Assembly: GCA_024663395.1 (NCBI GenBank)
Contig: JANFAH010000073.1
Location: forward strand, 62,001 to 126,000
From: Pisolithus tinctorius
Lineage: Eukaryota > Basidiomycota > Agaricomycetes > Boletales > Pisolithaceae
DNA length: 64,000 nt
Direction: 5' to 3'
The notes under the pieces are model-generated. The model had not been told where the DNA came from, searched no databases, and was given only the letters and a program-made list of their open reading frames with translations. Positions 54,481-64,000 of the stretch are shown one piece after another (positions within the stretch are counted from its first letter, which is position 1; each line of letters starts with the position of its first letter). The position numbers and the translations under genes are program-made.

Positions 54481-55268
54481 AACTGGGAACTGTGATGAAG
54501 ACATACCTAGTCCCCCCTCAGCCCTTGCCACATCTCAGATCCTGGAGTCCCACACCACTGGGTCCTCAGCACACACCACTGCAGCCTCTGGTCAGTGCAG
54601 ATACTGTGGCATTGCAATCCAAATTCCAACCTACTATTGGCATCATGGATACTTGTCAACAGTTACCACAACTTGCTTTGGCTGGTTCACAGGAGAACCT
54701 TGTGCCCAAAACCTCAGCTATCTCACTGCCTCCTCTGACTGCCAATCAGTTCTCAGCCCATCATTTTTCAGGACCTGCTCTGACCTCTGAGACTCGTCTG
54801 TTGCTCTAGGGCCAGACCTTCACCGGGTACATCACCATTCTGCACCCAAGCAGGGTTCCAGCATGCACATGTGGCAAGACCCATGCACAATGTCATCAGG
54901 CCCCAGGTTTGGTAACAGGCTGCTGACAGGTCCATTGAGGATGATTGATGCAGACAATGATCTGGACTACTGACAAACCTTGCTGCATAACTTCAGATAC
55001 CCCATTCATTTGCATAGTACATTTTCGTGCATCTACCCTCATTTTCATGTTTTCTTGAACTTGCCATTTTCAAATCTCTGCATGCATCTATGTTCTACAT
55101 GTTGGAACATAAAGTGCCACTCACTGCGGAAACGAAATTTTAGTGGGGGGGATAATCAGACTCTTTAAATGTAGATAATCCAACCTTAGATTTTTTTTGG
55201 AAGATATCACCATTAGTCTGAGCAAAATCTGACTAGATGATTTCTGAGTAACATGTCCAAATAATCCC
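54481..55268. other. No clear gene
   Basis: Short open frames only (54492-54809 is a Pro/Ser/Leu-rich run). Possibly the tail of the DUF6532-like gene. Confidence 0.35.
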
Positions 55269-56945
55269 ATGTACGCGAGATCCGAATATAGACAATACAC
55301 CAATAACCTGACCTCTCGCATGACACATTTCCCGACCCTGACTATGCTCGACTCCATCGACCATAATCCAACGATACTGCTATCTGAAAAGTGGCCCTTT
55401 CTACCTTTCCAACCCTCAGAAAGACAGATGGACTTAGCTTTTTTTCCCCTTGGTCTCCACATTCCCCGGTTCACCATGTTCACCATGAACAAGCATTTTG
55501 TACGTCTGTCTGCCTGTACTTATCCATCTGGTGTACTTATTCATTTGGTCAAGGTCAATATCCATGCTAATGACACAGTTTCTACTTCACAGGCCGATGA
55601 AATTGAGCTCGTCAATGCGATATCCAAATCAACTACCATCCAAAATCGGCCCCATGTTATTAGACTTCAGGTTCCACCCAGCATCCAGAACATCACAGTA
55701 TCTTTCAAGCCAAAGTTTCAAGGTCCCATAGTATGTCATTCGCCTCTGTGTCTAGGATTGTGTTCACTCACCTCACGTTCCAGACCGTAGAATTTCATTG
55801 ACTACCATATTACCAGAAGATCCGTTCATCGCCAACTCCTCACCTGCAGATGCCAACCAATCTGCCACCACGGTGAGTTACTACGTGTTTAATTTTCTTG
55901 CTAATGCATTGAATAGGGCCCTGCAAGGACATTGCCTGCAGCTCCAATCTCCACCCTCTTTGATGTTGCGGGCAATGCTTCTCCCAGTGACAACCATATC
56001 AAGTCAATGAGTGCCAAGCCCCTCACGCCTCGCGCCCCTGCCATCGATAACAGTGAGACCGAGCCTGAAAGTCAGGAAGGGACCCCTAGGCTCCTCGAGG
56101 TAAGTTTCTAATGGACCGTTCCTCGCTTTACTGATGTCGTCTTTTAGGAAGTCACTTCAGAATTACCTGTCTCCGCTGTATCTGCTCATGGTCCTCACTG
56201 CCCCCTCAAGCATAGCTTCACACCTGATAGCTTTGCCAAATCTGAGGATATTGGTAGCATCAGCACACAGTTCCTCCGTGTATGTTTTTTTTTTTTTTCA
56301 TTTTGCATCATTATGTACTCATGTTATTACCTTACCTAGGACAGGTGGGCTCAGATAAGGGAGAACCTCATAGCTGGGCAGGAACATTACAAGCCGATCT
56401 CGCTGATACTAGCACCCCCCCACCAAACGCTCTCGCAAGTAGTACCTTCATCTTTGTATGTAGAAATTTGCCTTCGTGAGTTGTATAACCAGCATGCACG
56501 TGATCTTTTTTTTTTGTCACATGAGATCCTGTTCCTGCCCATCCACACCCACACCTGCACCCGCACCTGCACCTGCTATGGTACATCGCCCACATCAATC
56601 AAGCTATCGCCTCAATGGGGTTCCGGCAGTGCCATTGCAAGTCCAAAGGATGCTGTGGGGCTCTAGTCCCTGCCCACATTGCCTTTGCCCATGAACGTGC
56701 TGATCTCCATAAAGCTACCGAGGCATCGAAGACCCAGCTGCATGTGGCAGGCCTCCATATTGTTCCTTCAACCTATAAAGACCACGGGTCTGTCTCACGA
56801 ATGTTTCCACACCCTATATGCTCCCCCCCTCCACTTCCACATGATTCAGTCACTTGTAGTCCTAAAAGTGGGTCATCTGACATGTACATTTCGTCCTGAA
56901 ACTGGGACTAACCGACATCGGCTGGTGGTCCCTAGGGTTGGGTAG
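55269..56945 (+). CDS. Possible intron-rich gene, function unknown
   Basis: A 173-codon open frame (55269-55790) contains LVKVNIHANDTVSTSQADEIELVNAISKSTTIQNRPHVIRL. Further open pieces (RIVFTHLTFQTVEFH near 55760, LPYYQKIRSSPTPHLQMPTNLPPR, EVTSELPVSAVSAHGPHCPLKH near 56140, DRWAQIRENLIAGQEHYKADLADTSTPPPNALAS near 56340-56440) are separated by intron-like sequences, such as 56280-56340 with a poly-T tract and CCTAG end. The last piece, QCHCKSKGCCGALVPAHIAFAHERADLHKATE (56625-56720), has a cysteine pattern like N-termini of KDZ-type transposase-associated proteins. CpG is less depleted than in the old elements. Exon borders are not settled. Confidence 0.35.
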
Positions 56946-56951
56946 GCCAGA

Positions 56952-57803
56952 CTGTGAAGGTGGGGTCGGCCTATGTCACAGGATGATGGATCAACTTCCC
57001 TGGAAGTGGGGTCGGCTGACATGACTATAGGATGGATTGATGACCTGGAAGTGAGGTTGGCTGATGCAGCTATGGGATGAATTAGTGTCCTGGAAGTGGG
57101 GTCGGCCAACACAGCTATGGGATGAATTAGTGTCCTAGAAGTGGGGTCGGCCGACACAGTTATGAGATAGATTAGTGTACTAGAAGTGGGGTGCCGATGC
57201 AGCTATGGGATAGGTTAGTGTCCTGGAAGTGGGGTCAGCCGACACAGCTATGGGATGAATTTAGTGCCCTAGAAGTGGGGTCGGCCGACACAGCTATGAG
57301 ATAGATTAGTGTCCTAGAAGTGGGGTCGGCCGATGCAGCTATGGGATAGGTTAGTGTCCTGGAAGTGGGGTTGGCTGACACAGCTATGGATGAATTAGTG
57401 CCCTAGAAGTGGGGTCGGCCGACACAGCTATGAGATAGATTAGTGTCCTAGAAGTGAGGCCAGCTGACACAGCTATGAGATAGATTAGTGTCCTAGAAGT
57501 GGGGTCGGCTGATGCAGCTATGGGATAGGTTAGTGTCCTGGAAGTGGGGTCAGCTGACACAGCTATGGGATGAATTAGTGCCCTAAAAGTGGGGTTGGCC
57601 GACGCAGCTATGAGATAGATTAGTGTCCTAGAAGTGGGGTTGGCCAACGCAGCTATGAGATAGATTAGTGTCCTAGAAGTGGGGTTGGCCGACGCAGCTA
57701 TGGGATAGGTTAGTGACCTGGAAGTGGGGCCAGCTGACATGGCTGGGGGAAGGGATGATGTCCTGGCAGTGGGGTCAGCTGATGTGGCTGGGGGGAATGA
57801 ACC
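56952..57803. repeat. 45-bp minisatellite
   Basis: About 19 imperfect copies of a 45-bp unit built on gaagtggggtcggccgacac followed by agctatggga. Because 45 is a multiple of three, one - strand frame stays open as a 15-residue repeat (SADPTSRTLIYLIAA; 57881-57384 and 57157-56873). Units alternate between gatgaattag and gatagattag variants. Confidence 0.92.
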
Positions 57804-58180
57804 ATGACCTGGAGTTGTGGTTGGGCAGACACTTTGCAAGAAAGACCAATATCTTGCTAGTGGGTTAGTGGGGCTGGCCAATCTTATTACTCAGTACACT
57901 ACTTCCTTGGTAGTTAGCTGGCTGAACCCACATGGTTGTGGAAAAATCCTATATCCTATCCTTATCCTGTGGTATTGAAGTTAACTCTACCAATCTGGCC
58001 ATTGTATTGGAATTAACATTGGGCAAATTTACTCAGTTGTGTATCAGTACTTAAGGAGGAATTGTCCTGCAGGAAATTACTTTTTTTTCTGAACATTCAA
58101 TGTCATATGAAATTTGAAAACACAAAGCAGCTATTTTTGATTGTAGTACATGCATATCATATGTATCAAGGTAGGGTATT
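57804..58180. other. No recognisable gene
   Basis: AT-rich flank between the minisatellite and the 3' end of the next gene. A 3' UTR for that gene is possible. Confidence 0.4.
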
Positions 58181-59766
58181 TTACAAAGATTCCAACAGCC
58201 AGGATGATGTTTGCCCCTTTCCCTGTGTCAGTTTGGTAGCCCCTTTGGACATGCAGATAGTATAGGTTTGGGGAGGCTGAGATGTGCCTTGTGTGTCCTT
58301 CCCACAGCCAGGATTCTTGCACTCATAGGAATAAGTCTGCCCTGAACAACCAGCTTCCCACTTCTGAATGCTATAACACTGAGGGCACTGGGCAGGCAAT
58401 TGTTGTCCCCAAGGCCTGATGAACTTGTCAGTCCAGACAAATTTCTCCACCACTACCTTCTCCTGCCACAACATCAGGATGATGTTGGAGTGCCTACCCA
58501 ACATACCACAGTCATTCAGGGCATACCTGACTGCACTTTGGACATGGAAGCCTTGAACAAGGGTGGAGTCAAGGACACTCATGAGGAAGGGAATGGTGGT
58601 GACTAGTTGAAGTCTCTCAGCATCAAAAAGCAACATGGACCTTGGCTTGAAACTGATATGGTGTCAGCCATAACCACCAACATTGAAAGAAAACCTACTG
58701 TTGCACAGCTGCCTTCAGTCCTTGGAAGCTCTGCTCCTTCCTTACAGTAGAACCACATACAAAGAAGATGAGGTCTCCACCCTTGACAATGTTGGAGAGG
58801 GGTAACAGAAGGCCTTGCAGAAACTGCAACTGGTCAGATGGGAGTGACAGTCAAACAATGGTGACTTACCTCAAAGACCTCTGTGGCTATTGGAACCTTA
58901 TTCTCCATTCCAGAGAACAGATCCCCCCTGTCTTCATCAGTATGGGTAGTAAGGAAAATGACTACCTTAGCAAAGGTAGTCAGACTTGAAGCTAGCTTTG
59001 ATGCTGCAGTGTCATAGGCAGCTCTGGACTCCTCAGTGGCAAAGTTGAAGGACAGTTGTGAGAAGTGGTAGGTGTCTTGTCTGAAATATCCTGCAACATG
59101 GTGTGAAGGATATGCACAGGGGCATGGCCAAGCTCTAGAGACTCAAGGTGGAGGTGGATAATGGCAGTAGAGTTACCAGCCACTTCAGAGGTGGTGGCAT
59201 GCTCAACCCCCCAATGACCACAAGAGGGTGTTTCAGGACTGGCTTGCCTGACAAGTAGAAGCCCTGTACTTGGAGTTAGAAGTGATTGGGGTGGCAATAT
59301 GCACTTACAAAATAGGGCTGAGGACTTTCAATCTTGTCATTTTCCAATGACAGGCAACACACCTGAAGTTGATCCAGAGTTTGAGTCAATGGAATTAATT
59401 CATAAAGGGAGGTTAAACACCTGAAGGTCACAGGAAGCTGGGTGACCTCTGCAAGGCAATCCTCAGGTACTACAACACACTTGTTACACACTACCCTTCT
59501 GCATCCTGCCTGATCACAAGGCCACAATGTCCCTCCATCCCTGCACATCACACAGAACTGCATAGAATGTTAGAAAGATGGATGGAATATAAAAAGAGAC
59601 TTGCCAAGTTCCTCATCCTTCTCTTCTTGGCAACAGGGGCCTTCCTAGCATGGGCCTTGCTTGACTTGGTAGCATGTTTTTCCCTAGCTTTCAGACCAGC
59701 AAGAGATACCCTGGGAGCTCTACCCCCAGTGGTCCTTCTTAGCTTGTCTGCTTGGCTCTTCACCAT
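58181..59766 (-). pseudogene. Multi-intron gene: H3-tail-like N-terminus, Cys-rich finger, zinc ribbon
   Basis: The ATG at 59766 starts a basic segment whose residues 11-23 (RTTGGRAPRVSLA) resemble histone H3 residues 9-21 (KSTGGKAPRKQLA). A basic run (KAHARKAPVAKKRR) follows. Intron 1 (59604-59558, 47 bp, GC-AG ends) leads into a PHD-like finger, CVMCRDGGTLWPCDQAGC, then CNKC. Intron 2 is 59308-59264 and intron 3 is 58869-58830. Later parts include SFNFATEESRAAYDTAASKLASSLTTFAK, a VIFLTTHTDEDRGDLF segment, and a C-terminal RPWGQQLPAQCPQC..CKNPGC zinc ribbon (58636-58181). It resembles a large family of uncharacterised mushroom proteins. Two one-base gaps (near 59215 in a G run and near 59095) break the frame, so it is a recent pseudogene or carries sequencing errors. 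Confidence 0.65.
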
Positions 59767-60119
59767 CTGAGTGTATTATGCCAACATTAGTGAGTGGCAG
59801 CAACATGACACAGAAGGGAACAGTAGCATACCTTATTATCTTTACAAGACACAGAAGGTGTAGGGGACAAGCAGTAGATAACAATAAATGCATTTAGTTT
59901 AGTACTATATCATGCCAGCAGGGATAGATATCTACATAATTTATGGAAAAGACAAGCCAATGTATGCAACTACACAACACTGGGCACTGGATAAGCAGAC
60001 CAAAGAGGGTGATATGTAAGTATCATCTGGACACCATGAAGTAGAAGTCCAAACAAATACCTTATTGGATGAGACACAGCAAGGGAGATGCAGTGTGGCA
60101 GGAGGGAGGATATGAATTG
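59767..60119. other. Upstream flank of the 59766 gene
   Basis: Probable promoter region for the - strand gene. No clear TATA box within 100 bp of the ATG. Otherwise featureless. Confidence 0.35.
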
Positions 60120-61270
60120 ATAGCCTACTAGTGTGTTTTGTGAGTGGTACAGGGACACCAGGAACTGGGACAACATACCTGTTGTAGGATGAGACACAGC
60201 AAGGGGGTGTTCTGTGAGTGGTAGAGGGATGCCACGACCTGGGACGACATACCTTTTTTTTTTTGATAAAGGCACGGCGAGGGGGTGTTCTGTGAGTTGT
60301 AGAGGGACACCGCGAAGCTGGGATGACATACCTTCTTTTTTGGATGAGCACGGCGAGGGGAGTGTTCTGTGAGTTGTAGAGGGACGCTGCGAAGCTGGGA
60401 CAACACACCTTTTTTTTTGGATGAGCACAGCAAGGGGGTGTTCTGTGGGTGTTTGTGAGTTGTAGAGGGACGCTGCGCGAGCTGGGACGACGTACCTTTT
60501 TTTTGGATGAGGCACAGCGAGGGGGTGTTCTGTGAGTTGTAGAGGGATGCTGCGAAGCTGGGACGACATACCTTTTTTTTTGGATGAGCACGGCGAGGGG
60601 GTGTTCTGTGAGTGGTAGAGGGATGCCACGAAGCTGGGACAACATACCTTTTTTTTTGGATGAGCACGGTGAGGGAGTGTTCTGTGAGTTGTAGAGGGAC
60701 ACCGCGAAGCTGGGACAACACACCTTTTTTTTTTGGATGAGCACGGCGAGGGGGTGGTCTGTGGGTGTTTTGTGAGTTGTAGAGGGACACTGCACGAGCT
60801 GGGACGACGTACCTTTTTTTTGGATAAGGCACGGCGAGGGGGTGTTCTGTGAGTTGTAGAGGGATGCCGCGAAGCTGGACAACATACCTTTTTTTTTGGA
60901 TGAGCATGGTGAGGGGGTGTTCTGTGAGTTGTAGAGGGATGCTGCGAAGCTGGGATGACATACCTTTTTTTTTGGATGAGCATGGCAAGGGGGTGTTCTG
61001 TGAGTGGTAGAGGGATGCCGTGACCTGGGACAACTTACCTTTTGTTTTTTGATAAGGCATGGTGAGGGGGTGTTCTGTGAGTTGTAGAGGGATGCCGCAA
61101 AGTTGGGACGACATACCTTTTTTTTGGATAAGCATGGCAAGGGGGTGTTTTGTGAGTGGTAGAGGGACGCCGGAAGTAGGACAACATACCTGTTTTGTGA
61201 TGAGACAAGGCGAGAGTGGGGGGGTGTTTTGTGAGTTGTAGAGGGACGCTGCGAGCTACTTACCTTCTTT
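60120..61270. repeat. ~77-bp minisatellite with poly-T tracts
   Basis: About 15 copies of a unit containing gtgttctgtgagttgtagag, ggacgctgcgaagctgggac, a cctttttttttggatgagca tract and cggcgaggggg. Unit length varies (about 70-95 bp), mainly by T-run length and a gtgttt insertion. On the - strand each unit has AAGGTATGT, like an intron donor. All three - frames are open over long stretches (61584-59941 and two others), which marks them as repeat artefacts. Confidence 0.9.
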
Positions 61271-62160
61271 TTGAATGAATGGGCTTTGTGAGTAGTATGG
61301 GACACTGAACAACCGCGCAATAGACTGAGAAGGATGGCAGCGTCCTGGTGTGTGATGTGAGTGTTGAAGCCATGAGAGGTTCGACAACATACCTTTTTGT
61401 TTTTTTTTTGAAGGGAGATGCGGCATGATGTACCTATTTTGTGTTTAGAGAGGGAGAGGTGCGAGAGATCCAGAGGATGATGACGTACCAAAAATTTCGC
61501 TGAGACGCAGCGGGAGCCAGAGAGTGGGATAACACAATGACGGTCAGTGAGGGAGACACTGGTGTGGCAAGAGGAGAGGAGCAAAAGACCATGTCAATCT
61601 GGATACTCGGAATGCACAGATCTCGATTTGGACAGGTCACGTAGTGGAGACCTATGATAATCTTGGACACAACCTTAATTGTGACATGAACAATGTCACG
61701 GCTGTCATGATTATCACACGTGTCTACCTGTACTTTGGATGCGTCTCTGGAACATTACATAGGACTATATATGGAGTGGTCCTGTCACCGCTAGGCCGAT
61801 TTCCGGTTTCAATAAGTGACTACATGTATTAAATGATCCGGTAGTGCTACTACAATACATTTTCTGTGAAATCCCAAGGGTAAGCCACCACTACCGCTCA
61901 GCCAACGCATGAGGGAGTGCTTGCTCGGCTCGACAATGCAATTACGAGAATGTCAAGCGAACATTTAGTATTTAGTATATAGAAGCCGAATCCGGTGACA
62001 GTGGAGTCACGTGACATCGCTATTCGCGATGTATAGTATGACATGCAGTACTGACTCAGAGGAAGTTGCCGGCACTCACAGCAACTGAACACGCGCCGAG
62101 GCCGGAGAATGTGACATTGACGGCGACCTCGCTAGTTGGACTGTGGCCAAACAACGGTAC
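61271..62160. other. Single-copy-looking flank, no gene
   Basis: No convincing coding frame. CpG is retained (for example acacgcgccgaggccggag near 62090), unlike the retroelement relics. Confidence 0.4.
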
Positions 62161-62172
62161 CTAAGACTCAAG

Positions 62173-62180
62173 TATATAAA
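62173..62180 (+). promoter_or_regulatory. TATA box of a likely + strand promoter
   Basis: TATATAAA sits after a CpG-rich upstream region and before a long pyrimidine-rich stretch (62200-62310) typical of fungal transcription starts. A GTAAGT donor follows at about 62359, so the first transcribed segment may be 62205-62358. No coding exon could be assigned. Confidence 0.45.
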
Positions 62181-62359
62181 TCCCCCCCAGTCAGTGGCAT
62201 GTTTTTTCCCTTACTTGCGTTTCTCTGTGATGTGATGCTTCCCCTCCGCCGTCCTCCCTCTCCCTCCATCTCCATCTCCTTTCCCCCTCTCTCTTTCTCG
62301 TTTTCTGTGCTACATCATCTTCATTTTTATCTCAAGCCCGTCATCTCGGCTGTCATAAG

Positions 62360-63713
62360 GTAAGTGGCACCTCTGATCCCAGAATTTTCACATTACTTGA
62401 TTACCGTTACTTTGCAGCATCCTTGGTGCCTCACTATTGACTGTAGTCTGCAGCTACAGGATGTAGGGAGGGGCTTACCCTTGACCTTAGATTGTGCTTG
62501 GCCAGCGCAATTTTTGGTTGTTGGGTAATATGTTGGGTCTGGGGGAATAGTCTGTGCCTACATTGTAGGCCAGCTCATGGGATCTGGGGGCTAGTCTGTA
62601 CCTACATTGTAGGTCAGCTTATGATGTTTTATTTGGTCTGTACCCACCTGTGTGGGTCAGCCTATGAATGTTTTTTTTGTGTGGTATGTGTTGGTATATA
62701 TTGGTAGTAGCTAGTTGGTCAGGCTTTGGTGTAGTGAGTATTCAACTTCTGTATAATCTATGTTGTACGGACATAAACTTTCTAGAGCTGTTTGTCTTTG
62801 ACTCCTGGTGAATAAATAGTGCACCTCAGGTATGTGAACTTTGCAAAGTTGTGTTGTGGCTAATGTGTTTTTAGGATCTTTGTTATCAGCTTTGTGCGCC
62901 TTTTTTTGGGAACTTGGTTGAATGAGGACAGTTTTTATTGGCCCAACTGTACTTCTGGAGGAGGGCCCCTCTGGAATGCAGGCAAGCCTTGGTTTCTTAT
63001 GAAACCATTATACCTTTGTAGTTGAAATTGTAACTGTAGTTGAATTTATGTATGACCTTGTAAATGTCACTGCTTTGATTGGATTTGAATGCTGTGTGGG
63101 AATCTATGCTTCTTTTTTTGAATGAAGCATGTGCTAACCCTAACCCTAGCATAAGACTTGGTGTATTTCTTCATGCAAGTCTGCTTCTAACCCTAACCTT
63201 AGCAAATGACTTGGTGTATTGTTTCATGTCAGTCTGCCTGGCTGGTGGATGGTGCTAGATTAGCACTGGTGTTCCATGGCTGATCTTCTTAAGCAAGGTT
63301 TCCCTTTGATGCTCAAGAGCTTGCCAATGGCATTACTAGCAACCCAACATCTTCCTTCAAATGCTGACTGGATGTGTTCCTAGCTGTTGGATGTTGCTAG
63401 ATTGCTAGATTAGTATGGTGTTCCATGGTTTCCCATGATGCTCAAGAGATTGCTGGACTGGATTGACTTGGAGTTCAACTGCTGCTGAGTTTGATTGCAC
63501 CATTCCAGGCCCCTGCTTACATGACTAGATGTTTCAAGAAACATGGTGTATCTAGTAGACTAAGTTGGGTTTCTGGATTCTGGATCTTCCCCAATGTCAA
63601 GCAAGGTCCCTTGTGGAGAATAACTTCCAACTTATGTACTGAGTGATTTTTTAACTATTTTTCTCGCGGTTGAAAAATTTTCCTTTGACTTTTCCAACAC
63701 CCCCCACATCATC
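62360..63713. other. Long AT-rich segment without a clear gene
   Basis: Three loose copies of a hairpin unit (gtacctacattgtagg plus tcagctta) lie at 62540-62670. Telomere-like patches lie at 63133-63148 and 63188-63202. A duplicated ttgctagattag/ttccatgg segment occurs at 63245-63430. No long frame. Confidence 0.4.
63133..63202. repeat. Two short interstitial telomere-like patches
   Basis: CTAACCCTAACCCTAGCA near 63132 and CTAACCCTAACCTTAGCA near 63187, about 55 bp apart. Fungal telomeres are usually (TTAGGG)n; only two units are present at each site. Confidence 0.5.
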
Positions 63714-63826
63714 ATGGATGATTCCCTGCATACAATGGTGGTTGGACTGCTGAAGGCTGCCTTTGGAACAGTCCCTATGATCTCTTCCAGCTCTATTTTC
63801 TTCAACTCACCAGCTCAGGAAGCAAG
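63714..63826 (+). CDS. Possible first exon of an unassigned gene
   Basis: ATG at 63714 opens MDDSLHTMVVGLLKAAFGTVPMISSSSIFFNSP, ending at a GTAAGC donor (63827). The frame is short and the family unknown; the gene would continue past the window. Confidence 0.3.
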
Positions 63827-64000
63827 GTAAGCCATAAGCAGTGATGCTACACTTGCTATGTATTTAGTTGGATAATAGACTTCGATCCTTGGCTGAGTTA
63901 ACCCAAGTCAGGGCAACATTGCAAGGGGAATCTGGTCTAACTTCAGATGCTATTACATCTTTGGAAGTTAGGCTTGGCATCCACAGTCATTACACATGCC

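Noticed and set aside
59941..61584. 547-residue - strand ORF and two overlapping 335-337-residue ORFs in other frames
   Set aside because: They lie in the ~77-bp tandem repeat, which lacks stops in all three - frames. Protein repeats only mirror the DNA repeat.
1..64000. CRISPR array, tRNA or rRNA genes
   Set aside because: Regular repeats found are minisatellites without spacers; no cloverleaf or rRNA-like sequence was recognised by eye. A tRNAscan run would settle the tRNA question.

Overview
The window reads as nuclear DNA of a filamentous basidiomycete, most likely an Agaricomycete. The evidence is short introns (40-50 bp) with GTAAGT-type donors and CTAAC-like branch sites, chromodomain Ty3/gypsy elements, Ty1/copia elements with half-tRNA priming sites, Plavaka-like and DUF6532-like relics, and Zn2Cys6 cysteine clusters. 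No rRNA, tRNA, CRISPR array or bacterial-type operon was seen. Species cannot be named from sequence alone.

Most of the window is a nest of LTR retrotransposons. From left to right: (1) the 3' part of an old gypsy pol (gypsy-1, + strand, 3-1213). (2) A young, nearly complete chromodomain gypsy element (gypsy-2, - strand, 1764-9335, target duplication TTAAT) that carries an intron-containing Zn2Cys6 gene antisense to pol. (3) A decayed Zn2Cys6 gene (9677-10774) next to a complete but dead copia element (copia-1, + strand, 10904-16075, target duplication TATAC). (4) A solo-like LTR (16261-16944). (5) The start of a Plavaka-like transposase, cut off by gypsy-3 (about 17739-22690), an old relative of gypsy-2. 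(6) A long gypsy element with 1.7-kb LTRs (gypsy-4, - strand, 23172-39161), whose 5' LTR is split by copia-2 (34209-39080). (7) A second decayed Zn2Cys6 gene (39.9-41.6 kb), several LTR ends, and the 5' LTR plus gag of gypsy-5 (- strand, to 45910). (8) A DUF6532-like gene split by a complete gypsy element (gypsy-6, + strand, 46359-52969, target duplication CTTAT).

The last 11 kb is different. It holds a possible intron-rich gene (55.3-56.9 kb), a 45-bp minisatellite (57 kb), a near-intact multi-intron gene whose N-terminus resembles the histone H3 tail and is followed by a Cys-rich finger (59766-58181, - strand), a ~77-bp minisatellite (60.1-61.3 kb), a CpG-rich TATA promoter (62.1 kb), and mostly non-coding AT-rich DNA with two telomere-like patches.

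Two themes link the parts. First, decay is dominated by C-to-T change at CpG: LTR pairs differ almost only at CpG sites, and most in-frame stops examined are TGA where a CGA arginine codon is expected. Second, several elements carry genes or sites beyond gag-pol: antisense Zn2Cys6 genes, a third ORF with two zinc knuckles in gypsy-6, self-priming complementarity in the gypsy-2/3/6 leaders, and a dispersed palindrome in gypsy-4.
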